This document shows positions 8,864 to 16,874 of a stretch of 64,000 nt of DNA, piece by piece. Numbering within the stretch: the first letter of the stretch is position 1; every line of letters begins with the position of its first letter. Under the pieces are notes generated by a model that was given only the letters and a program-made list of their open reading frames with translations, was not told the DNA's origin and searched no databases. Position numbers and translations under genes: made by a program. This DNA is from UBA1422 sp041859095 (lineage in GTDB: Bacteria; Bacillota; Clostridia; Peptostreptococcales; Anaerovoracaceae), in contig JBHEKY010000006.1 of NCBI GenBank assembly GCA_041859095.1, positions 9,144 to 73,143 of the forward strand. Reading direction: 5' to 3'.

Positions 8864-9646
8864 TTATTTTGACTCAAGACTTTTCAGGACGGCTTCAATC
8901 AACTGATTGGCAGGACCTGCCTTCAACCCGCCGTCAATGTAGATATCTTCGCCTGTAATATATTTGCAGTCGTCCGCCGCCAGGAAATGGAATAGAGCCG
9001 CGGCTTCTTCCGCTTTGCACATTCTGGCTAATGGTGTCTGGATCTTCATGACCATCAGCTCCGTTTCGCACCCTTCCGCATATGCCATGGGTGTGTCAAT
9101 GGTGTTAGGGCAGATGCAGTTGACTCGGATGCCTCTTGGTGCCAACTCAATGGCAGCCGCCTTGGTCACCCCTACCACGGCTGATTTGCTGGCGATGTAG
9201 GCCCCATATCCTGCGTAATCCCCGTTGGCAGAATTGGAAGCGGTGCTCAGGATTGCACCGCCGTCCTTCATATACTTCTGTCCGTATTTGATCCCGTATA
9301 CAACACTCATGAGATTCACATCCATAAGGCGCTGGAAATTAGCGAGGTTAGCGTCTTCCAGAAGCTCCTCCGGGCTGATGATTCCGGCGTTATTCACCAC
9401 GACATCCAAAGGTCCTAGGGCTTCGGCGGCCCCTTTCATCAGGGCTTCCACCTGCTCCTCTTTGCTGACGTCCGTACGGATAAACAAAGCTCCCAATTCG
9501 TTGGCCAACTCCCTTGTCTTCTCGTTGATATCCCCCATGACCACTTTAGCGCCTGCTTCAGCGAATCGTTTGGCGGTGGCATATCCCAATCCGGATCCTG
9601 CACCGGTGATCACGGCTACTTTGTCTTTCAGTGAAAAAAATTCCAT
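8864..9646 (-). CDS. Short-chain dehydrogenase/reductase (SDR)
   Basis: This is a 260-residue classical SDR, a NAD(P)-dependent oxidoreductase of alcohols or ketones. The cofactor motif TGAGSGLG is at about residue 15 and NNAG at about 88. The catalytic YxxxK (YIASK) lies at about 155, after a Ser-rich STASNSAN segment. The aspartate ending beta-2 (MGDINEK) suggests NAD(H) preference. A lone gene between two terminators; substrate unknown. Confidence 0.85.
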   Translation of the reverse strand: MEFFSLKDKVAVITGAGSGLGYATAKRFAEAGAKVVMGDINEKTRELANELGALFIRTDVSKEEQVEALMKGAAEALGPLDVVVNNAGIISPEELLEDANLANFQRLMDVNLMSVVYGIKYGQKYMKDGGAILSTASNSANGDYAGYGAYIASKSAVVGVTKAAAIELAPRGIRVNCICPNTIDTPMAYAEGCETELMVMKIQTPLARMCKAEEAAALFHFLAADDCKYITGEDIYIDGGLKAGPANQLIEAVLKSLESK

Positions 9647-9676
9647 ATTCTGTCCCTCGCATAAGTATTCACGAAT

Positions 9677-9730
9677 AAACTATCAGCATGCTCCCGGGAC
9701 AGCTGCCCCGGGAATCTATGCTGATAGTTT
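9677..9730 (-). terminator. Long hairpin terminator after rsgA
   Basis: AAACTATCAGCAT (9677-9689) pairs with ATGCTGATAGTTT (9718-9730), enclosing a CCCGGG/CCCGGG inner stem. It begins at the rsgA stop codon. Confidence 0.8.
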
Positions 9731-10724
9731 ACCACTTATTATAGACCAGCGGTACAAATTTCTTAGTGGTTTTCCTTAGAATTCTAGCCTCTTCCTCAGC
9801 TTTCAGTTTCATGTAACTGTTGAATCGCTTCGGGTCCAATCTGCCATCTCGAATTGCCTGTTTCAGGGCACATCCCGGCTCGTTGCCATGGGTGCAATCA
9901 TTGAATCGGCACTCCAATTCCAGATCTGTGATGTCCTCAAAGACTTCATCCACATCGCTGTCATCAAGGGCCAATTCCCGGATACCCGGGGAATCAATGA
10001 CGGCACCGCCCCCTTCCAAAGGAAACAGCTCACGGTGTGTGGTGGTATGTCTTCCTCTGCCATCGCTTTCACGGATACCGGCAGTTTTTAAGATGTCTTT
10101 TCCCAAGAGGCCATTGATGATGGTGGACTTTCCGACTCCTGAGGACCCGACGAATGCCACGGTTCGTTTCCCACCAATGTACTCTCTGATCTGTTCGAGA
10201 CCTTCCCCGGTCAGGTTGGAGCAAAGCAGAATTTCAAGTCCCAGTTGCGCGCTCATGATTTCCAGCATAGCTGCCTCTTTTTCCGTGGATAAATCTGACT
10301 TGGTCAAAACCACCACAGGACGGATGCCACAGCCGTACGCCACCGCAAGGTATCGTTCCAATCTTCTTCTGTTATAATCATGGTTCAGTGACATGCAAAT
10401 AAACAGGATGTCTACATTCGCCGCAATGGATTGACTGTTTCCGCCAGTACCCGCTTCTGTCCTTCGCAATAAACTGGTTCGAGGTTCCTGGTCAAAGATA
10501 ACAGCGTCTCCAGTTTCATCGGTGTCTCGGTCCAACTGAACCCAGTCGCCTACGGCGGGATAATCTAAAGTCTTTTTGGCTGCAAACGCCATTTTTCCGG
10601 ATAGCATTGCCAGCAGCGGTTCTTCCCGTTTTTCAGGAAGAACCAGATACTGCTGATGGTGTTGAGAAATGATTCTGCCTCGAAACATTTTGTTCTCCAA
10701 CGGATTCATTTGGTTTGATTTCAT
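9729..10724 (-). CDS. rsgA: Ribosome small-subunit-dependent GTPase A
   Basis: RsgA (YjeQ) is a circularly permuted GTPase that helps mature the 30S subunit. In the 331 residues the order is an N-terminal OB fold, G4 (LTKSDL), G1 (GSSGVGKST), G3 (DSPG), and a C-terminal zinc knuckle of the form C-x5-C-x-H-x6-C (CRFNDCTHGNEPGC). The ATG at 10724 has GGAGG 5 nt upstream and overlaps the TAA of a small upstream reading frame (TAATG), so the two may be translated together. The unusual leader further upstream (10993-11220) probably affects its expression. Confidence 0.95.
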   Translation of the reverse strand: MKSNQMNPLENKMFRGRIISQHHQQYLVLPEKREEPLLAMLSGKMAFAAKKTLDYPAVGDWVQLDRDTDETGDAVIFDQEPRTSLLRRTEAGTGGNSQSIAANVDILFICMSLNHDYNRRRLERYLAVAYGCGIRPVVVLTKSDLSTEKEAAMLEIMSAQLGLEILLCSNLTGEGLEQIREYIGGKRTVAFVGSSGVGKSTIINGLLGKDILKTAGIRESDGRGRHTTTHRELFPLEGGGAVIDSPGIRELALDDSDVDEVFEDITDLELECRFNDCTHGNEPGCALKQAIRDGRLDPKRFNSYMKLKAEEEARILRKTTKKFVPLVYNKW

Positions 10725-10975
10725 TAGTACCTCCCTCGTTGTTTCTGACCATCGAAGCAAGCTTGCCGTAATTCGGCGCTCATCTCAAGTGTCTTGATAC
10801 TCGTGATTGGTTTCTTGTTCTGTTTTTTTGTGTGTCCCCAGATCCACTCTACGCAGTCGATGCAAAGTCTTACAGTTTTTAATGGCAGCTTGATCACTGT
10901 CTCGGTAAGTTTCATAGGCCGGTTTGAATGCATGGGGATGCCGGTCGCAGTATGTTGCGCTCTTTGGGTATGCAT
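10724..10975 (-). CDS. Possible small basic protein coupled to rsgA
   Basis: This 83-codon frame starts at an ATG with AAGGAG 9 nt upstream. It ends in TAA overlapping the rsgA ATG (TAATG), the arrangement seen elsewhere in this window between real operon partners. The product is basic, with two Cys (CIDC), and shows no recognised domain. Composition is not clearly coding. It may instead be untranslated leader RNA. Confidence 0.3.
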   Translation of the reverse strand: MHTQRAQHTATGIPMHSNRPMKLTETVIKLPLKTVRLCIDCVEWIWGHTKKQNKKPITSIKTLEMSAELRQACFDGQKQRGRY

Positions 10976-10992
10976 TCTTTTTTTCTCCTTGT

Positions 10993-11127
10993 TCCGGACA
11001 TAAAAAGGCCCGGTATAATACAGATTCTCCGGGCATTAAAAAACCCGGTGTTACTCATCCGGGCATAAAAATACCCGGGTTGCTGTCTTCCGGGCATAAA
11101 AATACCCGGGAGAAATCTCTCCCGGGT
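10993..11127 (-). promoter_or_regulatory. Chain of four tandem terminator-like hairpins in the rsgA leader
   Basis: Read on the minus strand, the first hairpin has a perfect 10-bp stem (ACCCGGGAGA/TCTCCCGGGT, 11104-11127) followed by ATTTTT. Three more units of CCCGG, 10-15 nt, CCGGG, then a T-rich run follow at about 31-36 bp spacing. Each CCGGG, T-run, ATG and CCCGG can also pair with itself (loop TATTTTTATG), so neighbouring units offer mutually exclusive folds. This looks like an attenuator cascade. The region 10976-11416 otherwise holds only the 19-codon leader ORF and a terminator. Confidence 0.6.
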
Positions 11128-11160
11128 CCGATTCAATTGAATAAGGAATCATCGCAAAAG

Positions 11161-11220
11161 TTATCTTTTGCACCCGGGAGGTAAACTGTTCAATTGTTGT
11201 GCGTTTGTGCTACGAACCAT
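11161..11220 (-). CDS. 19-residue leader peptide upstream of the hairpin chain
   Basis: ATG at 11220 is preceded by AAAGGAGG at ideal spacing, one of the strongest ribosome sites in the window. It opens a frame of 19 codons (MVRSTNAQQLNSLPPGCKR). The stop overlaps a small GCAAAA/TTTTGC stem, and the first terminator-like hairpin starts about 35 nt later. The placement is that of an attenuation leader peptide. It has no run of one amino acid that would name a regulator. Confidence 0.5.
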   Translation of the reverse strand: MVRSTNAQQLNSLPPGCKR

Positions 11221-11330
11221 GTTCGTACCTCCTTTCGTTTTTTTAACATTATTAGTTTATCACAACAAACTATATTCTGTAAAGTGTTTTTGCTTGTCAT
11301 ACCAAAATATATTTTGCAACCAAAAATGCC

Positions 11331-11363
11331 AACTGCCGGTCACGAGTTTCGTGACCGGCAGTT
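11331..11363 (-). terminator. Strong terminator after the SDR-aminotransferase operon
   Basis: AACTGCCGGTCACGA and its perfect complement form a 15-bp stem with a 3-nt loop. On the minus strand TTTTTGG follows after a few bases. Confidence 0.85.
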
Positions 11364-11416
11364 TGTAATCCGTTTTCACAAGATTATGGCCGTCTTCCCA
11401 CTATTTTATTAAATTG

Positions 11417-12214
11417 TTAATAATATAAATCTGAAGGACCTTTGTATTCCTGAATGGTATTTCCTCCATCCACCACAAAGTTTTGTCCTGTGATATAAGA
11501 GGCTTTTTCCGATGCAAGGAACACATTCATGTTGGCCACTTCTTCTGCCGACCCACCACGGCCGGCCGGCGTGTTTAGTCCGCCTACGGCTTCTTCTTCC
11601 GTTTGGGACGCCGTTGCAATCCAGCCTGGCAACACATTATTAATCGTAATGTTATACTTGGCCGTTTCGATGGCGATGGACATGCTCATGCCATTGATGG
11701 CTGCTTTTGCGGCACCATATCCGGCTGACCCGGGATTACTTGCAATGGGTCCTGTCACCGATGAGGTATTAACGATGCGCCCATACTGATTCTGAATCAT
11801 ATGGGGCAGTACCGCTCGGGTCACATTGAAACAAGTATTCAAGTTCCGATCAATGGCGTCATCCCAGCTTGCGTAACTGACCTTGTCAAAGGTCGCAAAG
11901 TCTTCTTCCATGCCAACCTGAACCATCCCGGCATTGTTCACCAAGACGTCAATGACGCCATACTTTTGAATGATGCCCGCCACCAGGTTTTCCACCTGCG
12001 TCCGGTCCATGAGATTGGCGATGAATGCTTCTGCTTCAACCCCAACGCCACGGAGCTCTTCAGCTCGCTGATAGACTCGTTCCGTCGTCGCGACCAGGAG
12101 GATTTTACCTCCTAGATCGCCAAGAATTTTTGCGGTTTCAAAACCGATGCCATTGGGACTGCCAGCGCCTGTAATCAAACAGACCTGACCTGTAAAGTCA
12201 ATAAACTTATTCAT
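11417..12214 (-). CDS. Short-chain dehydrogenase/reductase in a sigma-54 operon
   Basis: A 265-residue SDR with the cofactor motif TGAGSPNGIG (about residue 15), NNAG (about 95), catalytic Ser in NTSSVTG, and YGAAK (about 170). The insertion in the glycine motif is typical of several 3-oxoacyl-ACP-reductase-like SDRs. Its ATG overlaps the TAG of the aminotransferase gene by a few bases, so the two are co-translated and share the sigma-54 promoter at 13651-13665. It probably reduces or oxidises the carbonyl or alcohol partner of the aminotransferase substrate. The pathway is unknown. Confidence 0.85.
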   Translation of the reverse strand: MNKFIDFTGQVCLITGAGSPNGIGFETAKILGDLGGKILLVATTERVYQRAEELRGVGVEAEAFIANLMDRTQVENLVAGIIQKYGVIDVLVNNAGMVQVGMEEDFATFDKVSYASWDDAIDRNLNTCFNVTRAVLPHMIQNQYGRIVNTSSVTGPIASNPGSAGYGAAKAAINGMSMSIAIETAKYNITINNVLPGWIATASQTEEEAVGGLNTPAGRGGSAEEVANMNVFLASEKASYITGQNFVVDGGNTIQEYKGPSDLYY

Positions 12215-12216
12215 GG

Positions 12217-13566
12217 CTATAGGATGTTGCTGACGATTTCGTCAAACACACTGGTATGATGGTCGATATCTTTTTCTGAAGTCTCGGCAGAAATCAGCGC
12301 CATGTTGTGGAAAGGAGTCATCAGTATGCCTCTGTTTAAGGATGCCAGATGCATGTATTGATCCAACTCGAAGTCTACGGCTGCTTCCGCTTCCCCACCG
12401 TTCATAGCCGGCTCTTTACGGAACCAATATTCGGTTCGGCAACCTAGCTGGGTGGTGTTCCACGGTAGGTTGTGCTTGTCGATGACCGACTGGATGCCTT
12501 CATTGAACTTGACAGCTAATGGGATGTTCTTGTTGTAGTAATCCTGTGTCAGGACTTCACCAAGAACCGCCTTCATGGCATGCATACTTAGTGCGTTAGC
12601 AGCCAGCGTGCCACCAATGCCACCGATGTCACAAAGTTCGGGAGGAATGGCTGCGGCAACTTTCTTGCCCAATTCTTCAGTGAAGCCATAAGCACCTGCA
12701 GGGATTCCGGCAGCGATGGTTTTGCCCACAACGACCATATCCGGCTTTAGGTTATATTCTTTGGTATATCCACCAACACCGGTACAAATGGTGTGGGTTT
12801 CATCGATGATTAACAGTGTGCCGTACTTGGTGCATAGTTCTCGTAGTTTGTCATGGTAACCGGGGATCGGATGAACGATACCGCAGTTGGTCATAACCGG
12901 CTCTGCCAAAACAGCTGCAACGTCCTGATCTTTCAGCGCGTTTTCAAGAGCCTCCACATCGTTCCATTCAATGACCTTGGTGGTCAGAGCAGGATCGCAC
13001 TGGGGACCTAAGCTCCCGGATTTGGCAACGGTCTTGCCGGTTTTTTCGTCGATGATGGCAACAGTTTCGTCAACGGAACCATGGTAGCACCAATTGTAAA
13101 CCAATACTTTAGGTCGCTGAGTAACTTCTCTACAAAGTCTTAGGGCAAAGCGGTTGGCATCGGTTGCGCTTGTGGAAAACTGCCAGTATTTCATGCCAAA
13201 TCTTCTGTTCAGCTCTTCGCCGACCCATACGGCATCCTCGGTAGGAAGCATGAGTGTGGTTCCTTTTTGAACGTATTCAGTAATGGCTCGCACTGCCGGT
13301 TCAACGGCATGGCCAATCATGGAACCGGTATCGCCAAGACAAAGATCCAGGTACTCGTTACCGTCAACGTCCCAGAAATGAGCGCCTTTTGCGGTCTCTA
13401 CGAAAACAGGATAGCTACCTGCCCACTTTGTCATCCAGTTCATAGGTACGCCCTGAAGCAGGCTACCCTGTGCTCTTTTATAGAGTTCTCCGGATTTTGG
13501 ATGGTTCTTTTCGAACATCTCAATTTCTTTGGCCATCTGGGCCTTTAGTTTGTCTCTGTTGATCAT
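12217..13566 (-). CDS. Class III PLP-dependent aminotransferase (GSA-aminomutase-like)
   Basis: The 449-residue protein belongs to fold-type I class III transaminases. It shows the GDTGSMIGHA segment near residue 80, the PLP-binding aspartate motif IIDETHTICTG, and the Schiff-base lysine in VVVGKTIAAG. Relatives include glutamate-1-semialdehyde aminomutase and various omega-amino acid transaminases. It is the first gene of a two-gene operon with an SDR, behind a consensus sigma-54 promoter and next to a divergent sigma-54 activator. This suggests induced catabolism of an amino compound, not heme synthesis. It ends in TAG, and readthrough would stop at TGA after one further codon. Confidence 0.85.
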   Translation of the reverse strand: MINRDKLKAQMAKEIEMFEKNHPKSGELYKRAQGSLLQGVPMNWMTKWAGSYPVFVETAKGAHFWDVDGNEYLDLCLGDTGSMIGHAVEPAVRAITEYVQKGTTLMLPTEDAVWVGEELNRRFGMKYWQFSTSATDANRFALRLCREVTQRPKVLVYNWCYHGSVDETVAIIDEKTGKTVAKSGSLGPQCDPALTTKVIEWNDVEALENALKDQDVAAVLAEPVMTNCGIVHPIPGYHDKLRELCTKYGTLLIIDETHTICTGVGGYTKEYNLKPDMVVVGKTIAAGIPAGAYGFTEELGKKVAAAIPPELCDIGGIGGTLAANALSMHAMKAVLGEVLTQDYYNKNIPLAVKFNEGIQSVIDKHNLPWNTTQLGCRTEYWFRKEPAMNGGEAEAAVDFELDQYMHLASLNRGILMTPFHNMALISAETSEKDIDHHTSVFDEIVSNIL

Positions 13567-13650
13567 GATAAATTTCCTTTCCTTTACGGCTTCTTCTAAT
13601 TCGTTATTTGACTAAGTTAATTATACAACTTGATTATACTTTATATAATT

Positions 13651-13665
13651 GCAAGTCCCGTGCCA
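13651..13665 (-). promoter_or_regulatory. Sigma-54 promoter of the aminotransferase-SDR operon
   Basis: The minus strand reads TGGCAC (13660-13665), five bases, TTGC (13651-13654), matching the -24/-12 consensus exactly. It lies about 85 bp before the ATG at 13566. Confidence 0.85.
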
Positions 13666-13781
13666 AGGCATCATTTGACGCATTATCCGCGATGTGATAT
13701 CTGAAAGCCTTTGGAAACTGTGGGTACCGGTATGAACGGCCAGTTTGATCGTCTTTGGGGTGATAAGCGTTTGGTGTCAAA

Positions 13782-13821
13782 ATTGTCATAATTAACAACT
13801 ATTATTGTCATAATTGACAAT
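13782..13821. promoter_or_regulatory. Twin activator-binding sites for the sigma-54 regulator
   Basis: ATTGTCATAATTGACAAT (13804-13821) is a perfect inverted repeat of ATTGTCA around four bases. An imperfect copy lies at 13782-13799. They are spaced 22 bp, two helical turns, and lie about 120-150 bp upstream of the -24/-12 element, between the divergent activator and target genes. Confidence 0.65.
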
Positions 13822-13875
13822 AATGCCTGGCAGGTGATAAGATTAGGCAAACAAATATCGAACGGAGGAATCCTT

Positions 13876-15672
13876 ATGCTTAGTTTGTCATCCATTCAAA
13901 ATACGGTTATGCAAGTTGCCGAAGCTATTACCGCAGCGTTGGACATCGAAACTGAAATCGTGGACAGTCATCTTCGGATTATCGGGGGCACCGGGCGATA
14001 TGTAAAAAAAATCGGATCCCTGGAGGAAGAAGGTCAGCTGGATTCCGGATTCATTTATGCCACAATTTTAAAGACCGGTCGGGAATATGTATGCATGGAT
14101 GTGCGGCAAGATTCCAATTACAACCAGAAGGAAGGCGAGTTCGCTGAAATCAGTTGCCCTATCCAGGTTGAAAATCAGATTATCGGTATTATCGGTCTGG
14201 TTGCCTTTACCCTTGAGCAACAAGAGAAAATGTCGGCAAGAAGTGACACCTACCTGAATTTTCTCCGCCGCATGTCAGAACTAATCGCCAGCAAACTCAT
14301 CGAATCCCAAAGCAACTCCAAGCTAGCCTCCATGCTGGAGTCCATGCCGGAAGGTCTGTTGGCGACCGATGGGGACGGGAAAATATTTTCCTGTAATTTT
14401 ACATGTGAAGTGCTGTTGAACCGCAAACGGGAAGAAATGGTGGGGATGAAAATTGATCGGTTGTTTCCTCAAGACGAGTTTTTTGCTCAGGGCGGCGCGG
14501 TTGGCAATCAGGCTCGTACCAAAGAAATCGTGTCAAAAGAAGGCCGATACTTCTTTACCGCTGTACCCATTCCAGGCATCGGGATCATGTACTTGTTTCA
14601 AGATATGGAGGAGGTGGCGGCCAAAGCTAGTCAACTTGCTCATACCGACAGCGGAACCACGTTCGAAAACATTTTGGGTCAAAGCCAAGCCATCATCGAA
14701 ACGAAACGGAGAGCGCTACAGGTTTCCGGTTCTGATTCAACAGTGTTGATTACCGGAGAAAGCGGGACAGGCAAAGAACTTTTTGCCCGGGCCATACACA
14801 GCGCAAGTCCCCGTTCTGTTGGACCCTTTATCTCCATCAACTGCGGCGCTATTCCTGACACCTTATTGGAAAGTGAGTTGTTCGGTTATGAAAAAGGTGC
14901 TTTCACCGGCGCGTCTACCATGGGCAAGCCAGGCAAGTTCGAAATCGCCAACAAAGGCACCATTTTCTTGGATGAAATCGGAGACATGCCCATCCATCTG
15001 CAGGTGAAGCTGCTCCATGTCCTTCAAAACAAAACCATCGAGCGTGTGGGAGGCGTGGTCCCTATTAAAATTGATGTGCGCATCATTGCAGCCACCAACA
15101 AACACCTGGAGGAGCAAATCGAAAAGGGTGAGTTTCGGGAAGATTTGTATTTCCGGCTTAATGTCATCCCTCTGCTCATCCCACCGCTTCGTGAACGGGG
15201 TGGCGACATTGACCTTTTGTTATTATCTACGCTGACCCGCTTCAACCAGCTCCTTGGGAAACGGGTGGCGGGGTTTCATCCGCTAGCCATGAAATTGTTA
15301 TCCGGTTATGCCTGGCCCGGCAATGTCCGGGAATTGGAAAACACCGTGGAGTATGCTGTCAACATGGCTCCCGGGGAGGAAATCCTAGTGACCAACTTAC
15401 CTCCGCGAATTCAGAATGCGCTTGCGACTCAGCACGACGGAACAAGTCTAACTAGTACGGAGGGTGCCCAAGTTTTGGGTGTCTCCGGCCTGTCGAACTT
15501 TGCTGCGGAGGGGAGAACCCTAAAAGACCAGACGGATGCCATCCACCGAGAAATCATCGCCTCCTGCCTGGCCAAGACAGGTGAAACGCTGGAAGGGAAA
15601 AGAAAAGCCGCCGACCAGCTAGGGATTAGCGAATCCACACTGTATCGACGGCTACGGGAGTTGGGGATGTAG
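13876..15672 (+). CDS. Sigma-54-dependent transcriptional activator (GAF-like/PAS, AAA+, Fis-type HTH)
   Basis: The 598-residue activator has an N-terminal GAF-like sensory region (1-150), a PAS segment (MLESMPEGLLATDGDG, about 170), an AAA+ domain and a C-terminal Fis-type HTH. The AAA+ domain has Walker A GESGTGKE, the sigma-54 loop GAFTGA, and Walker B IFLDEIGDMP. The ATG at 13876 is chosen for its GGAGG; an upstream in-frame ATG at 13834 lacks one. It is divergent from the aminotransferase-SDR operon, whose promoter is sigma-54 type, so it is most likely their regulator and responds to an unknown ligand. It ends TAG with TAA two codons later. Confidence 0.9.
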   Translation: MLSLSSIQNTVMQVAEAITAALDIETEIVDSHLRIIGGTGRYVKKIGSLEEEGQLDSGFIYATILKTGREYVCMDVRQDSNYNQKEGEFAEISCPIQVENQIIGIIGLVAFTLEQQEKMSARSDTYLNFLRRMSELIASKLIESQSNSKLASMLESMPEGLLATDGDGKIFSCNFTCEVLLNRKREEMVGMKIDRLFPQDEFFAQGGAVGNQARTKEIVSKEGRYFFTAVPIPGIGIMYLFQDMEEVAAKASQLAHTDSGTTFENILGQSQAIIETKRRALQVSGSDSTVLITGESGTGKELFARAIHSASPRSVGPFISINCGAIPDTLLESELFGYEKGAFTGASTMGKPGKFEIANKGTIFLDEIGDMPIHLQVKLLHVLQNKTIERVGGVVPIKIDVRIIAATNKHLEEQIEKGEFREDLYFRLNVIPLLIPPLRERGGDIDLLLLSTLTRFNQLLGKRVAGFHPLAMKLLSGYAWPGNVRELENTVEYAVNMAPGEEILVTNLPPRIQNALATQHDGTSLTSTEGAQVLGVSGLSNFAAEGRTLKDQTDAIHREIIASCLAKTGETLEGKRKAADQLGISESTLYRRLRELGM

Positions 15673-15690
15673 GCCCAATAATTGTATGCG

Positions 15691-16383
15691 CTATTTGAAG
15701 ATCTTGCCTTTTGCTTCTTCTATTCGCCCAGCCGCTTCTATTTCCGATGAAATATACCGGCTGATATATTGCTGGACTTCTTTTCTGTCACATTTTGATA
15801 ATGTTTCCATTAGCCTTAAGAATTTGCTTTTGTCAAGATGATGGAACATCTCATTGATTGACACCCGATCCTTTTCTGTCTTCTTCTTACGTTCTTTATT
15901 GATTATCATTTTATGCAGTACATACGCCTCTGGGCAAGGTATTTCGATTGGTAGTCCATAGTGCTTGACTACTATTGTATTTGCAAGCAGCATTTCCATA
16001 TGGCGCAAGGTCTGTGCCGTAACCCCAAGGTTTGTCTTAAGAGCTTTCTCGTTGCCAGCACCCCGCTTCGACAACAGAAACTCCACCTCAAGGCTACCTG
16101 GGAGAAGTAATTTAGTGATTCCTGTCAAACGCTCTCTTTCAATTAGATACCCTTCTGCTTTTGCAATTTGAGGCAAATTGACTTCTTGCCTTGGATGTTT
16201 TAGATTCTTTACGAGCACATCCAAATCCAGTGTGATAACGCTGGCTGCGTAGGAAGGCAGTACCCCCGTTTCAATATATAAGTATTCAGCCCACGAACCA
16301 ACAATAATAATGTTCGAAATGCAATTATTATCATGCAGCAGTTTGATGGTTTTTAAAAAATCGCGCGTTTGTAGATTACTCAT
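15691..16383 (-). CDS. Nucleotidyltransferase-fold protein (possible toxin of a TA pair)
   Basis: The 230-residue protein carries a nucleotidyltransferase signature: VGSWAEYLY near residue 28, followed by TLDLDVLV with paired acidic residues near 52. This resembles the GSU2403/AbiEii-like families. The rest is charged and helical. It overlaps the short upstream gene by 8 bp, and both sit behind a promoter with operator-like repeats. The layout (small helical gene first, nucleotidyltransferase second, tight coupling, autoregulation-like sites) suggests a toxin-antitoxin or abortive-infection module. This is inference from family and context. Confidence 0.6.
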   Translation of the reverse strand: MSNLQTRDFLKTIKLLHDNNCISNIIIVGSWAEYLYIETGVLPSYAASVITLDLDVLVKNLKHPRQEVNLPQIAKAEGYLIERERLTGITKLLLPGSLEVEFLLSKRGAGNEKALKTNLGVTAQTLRHMEMLLANTIVVKHYGLPIEIPCPEAYVLHKMIINKERKKKTEKDRVSINEMFHHLDKSKFLRLMETLSKCDRKEVQQYISRYISSEIEAAGRIEEAKGKIFK

Positions 16384-16687
16384 CTGTCTTTGCCTTTTTT
16401 AGTGCAGCAGTTAACTTTTTTTGCTCAACTCTCATTTCTTTAGTCTTTTGTTCAAGGGTTTTCCTATGTTTTATTAAAGTTGCATACGGTTCAAGCTCAT
16501 CTTTTTTGAGGTGCTTTGATACAATCTTATCTCCTTCTCTTTTTTGCAAGTAATAGTAAGTGCCATTCCCAATTTTCTTTTCGGAAATATATCCTTTTGG
16601 CAAACTTGCAAGTTCTTCATGGATCAGATTAATCCCTCTCTCCAACCGATTATATTCTTCAAGTAAAATTTCATCTAATATAGTCAT
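16376..16687 (-). CDS. Small charged protein paired with the nucleotidyltransferase (possible antitoxin)
   Basis: 103 residues with an N-terminal helix, a beta-rich middle (GTYYYLQKREGDKIVSKHLKKDEL) and a lysine-rich C-terminal coiled-coil-like helix. No enzyme motif is seen. It is the first gene after a consensus promoter overlapped by inverted half-sites. It could be the DNA-binding antitoxin. A similar small-protein domain occurs next to nucleotidyltransferases elsewhere, but I cannot name it with certainty. Confidence 0.55.
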   Translation of the reverse strand: MTILDEILLEEYNRLERGINLIHEELASLPKGYISEKKIGNGTYYYLQKREGDKIVSKHLKKDELEPYATLIKHRKTLEQKTKEMRVEQKKLTAALKKAKTDE

Positions 16688-16700
16688 CTGAATCGCTCCT

Positions 16701-16799
16701 TAACCTACATCTTATATTAATTATGGCTTTGTAGGGTAATTGTATTATAAACAAAATAACCTACTTTGTCAATATATTACTCCATTGTAGGTTATTTTG
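16701..16799. promoter_or_regulatory. Array of four alternating half-sites (operator) at the TA-like promoter
   Basis: Half-sites TAACCTAC (16701-16708), GTAGGGTA (16731-16738), TAACCTAC (16757-16764) and GTAGGTTA (16787-16794) alternate in orientation. Both inverted pairs have the same 22-bp gap, and the second pair extends to 13 perfect bases per arm. The third site lies between the -35 and -10 of the promoter at 16744-16772, as expected for a repressor. Confidence 0.65.
16744..16772 (-). promoter_or_regulatory. Consensus sigma-70 promoter of the nucleotidyltransferase pair
   Basis: TTGACA (16767-16772), a 17-nt spacer and TATAAT (16744-16749) on the minus strand, about 55 bp before the ATG at 16687. 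Confidence 0.8.
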
Positions 16800-16841
16800 A
16801 GCCCATTTTTATCTGAATAGTCTTTTAGTAAAGAAATCTAT

Positions 16842-16861
16842 TCCGCAATTATAATTGCGGA
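16842..16861. terminator. Perfect 20-bp palindrome, possible terminator or operator
   Basis: TCCGCAATTA and its exact complement abut without a loop. It lies between the small membrane gene (ends 16875) and the TA-like promoter. The minus-strand tail (ATAGATTTCTTT) is only moderately T-rich. Confidence 0.4.
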
Positions 16862-16874
16862 TTGTGACAGGCCA

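Noticed and set aside
10993..11127. Repeat array resembling a small CRISPR
   Set aside because: Units are about 31-36 bp in total with only 10-15 nt variable parts, no cas genes are near, and each unit is a hairpin with a T-run. A chain of terminator-like stems explains it better.
10912..11136. Minus-strand frame with a repeated PGxFxxxR-type peptide
   Set aside because: It is only the translation of the hairpin array; there is no ribosome site, and the repeats follow nucleic-acid stems.
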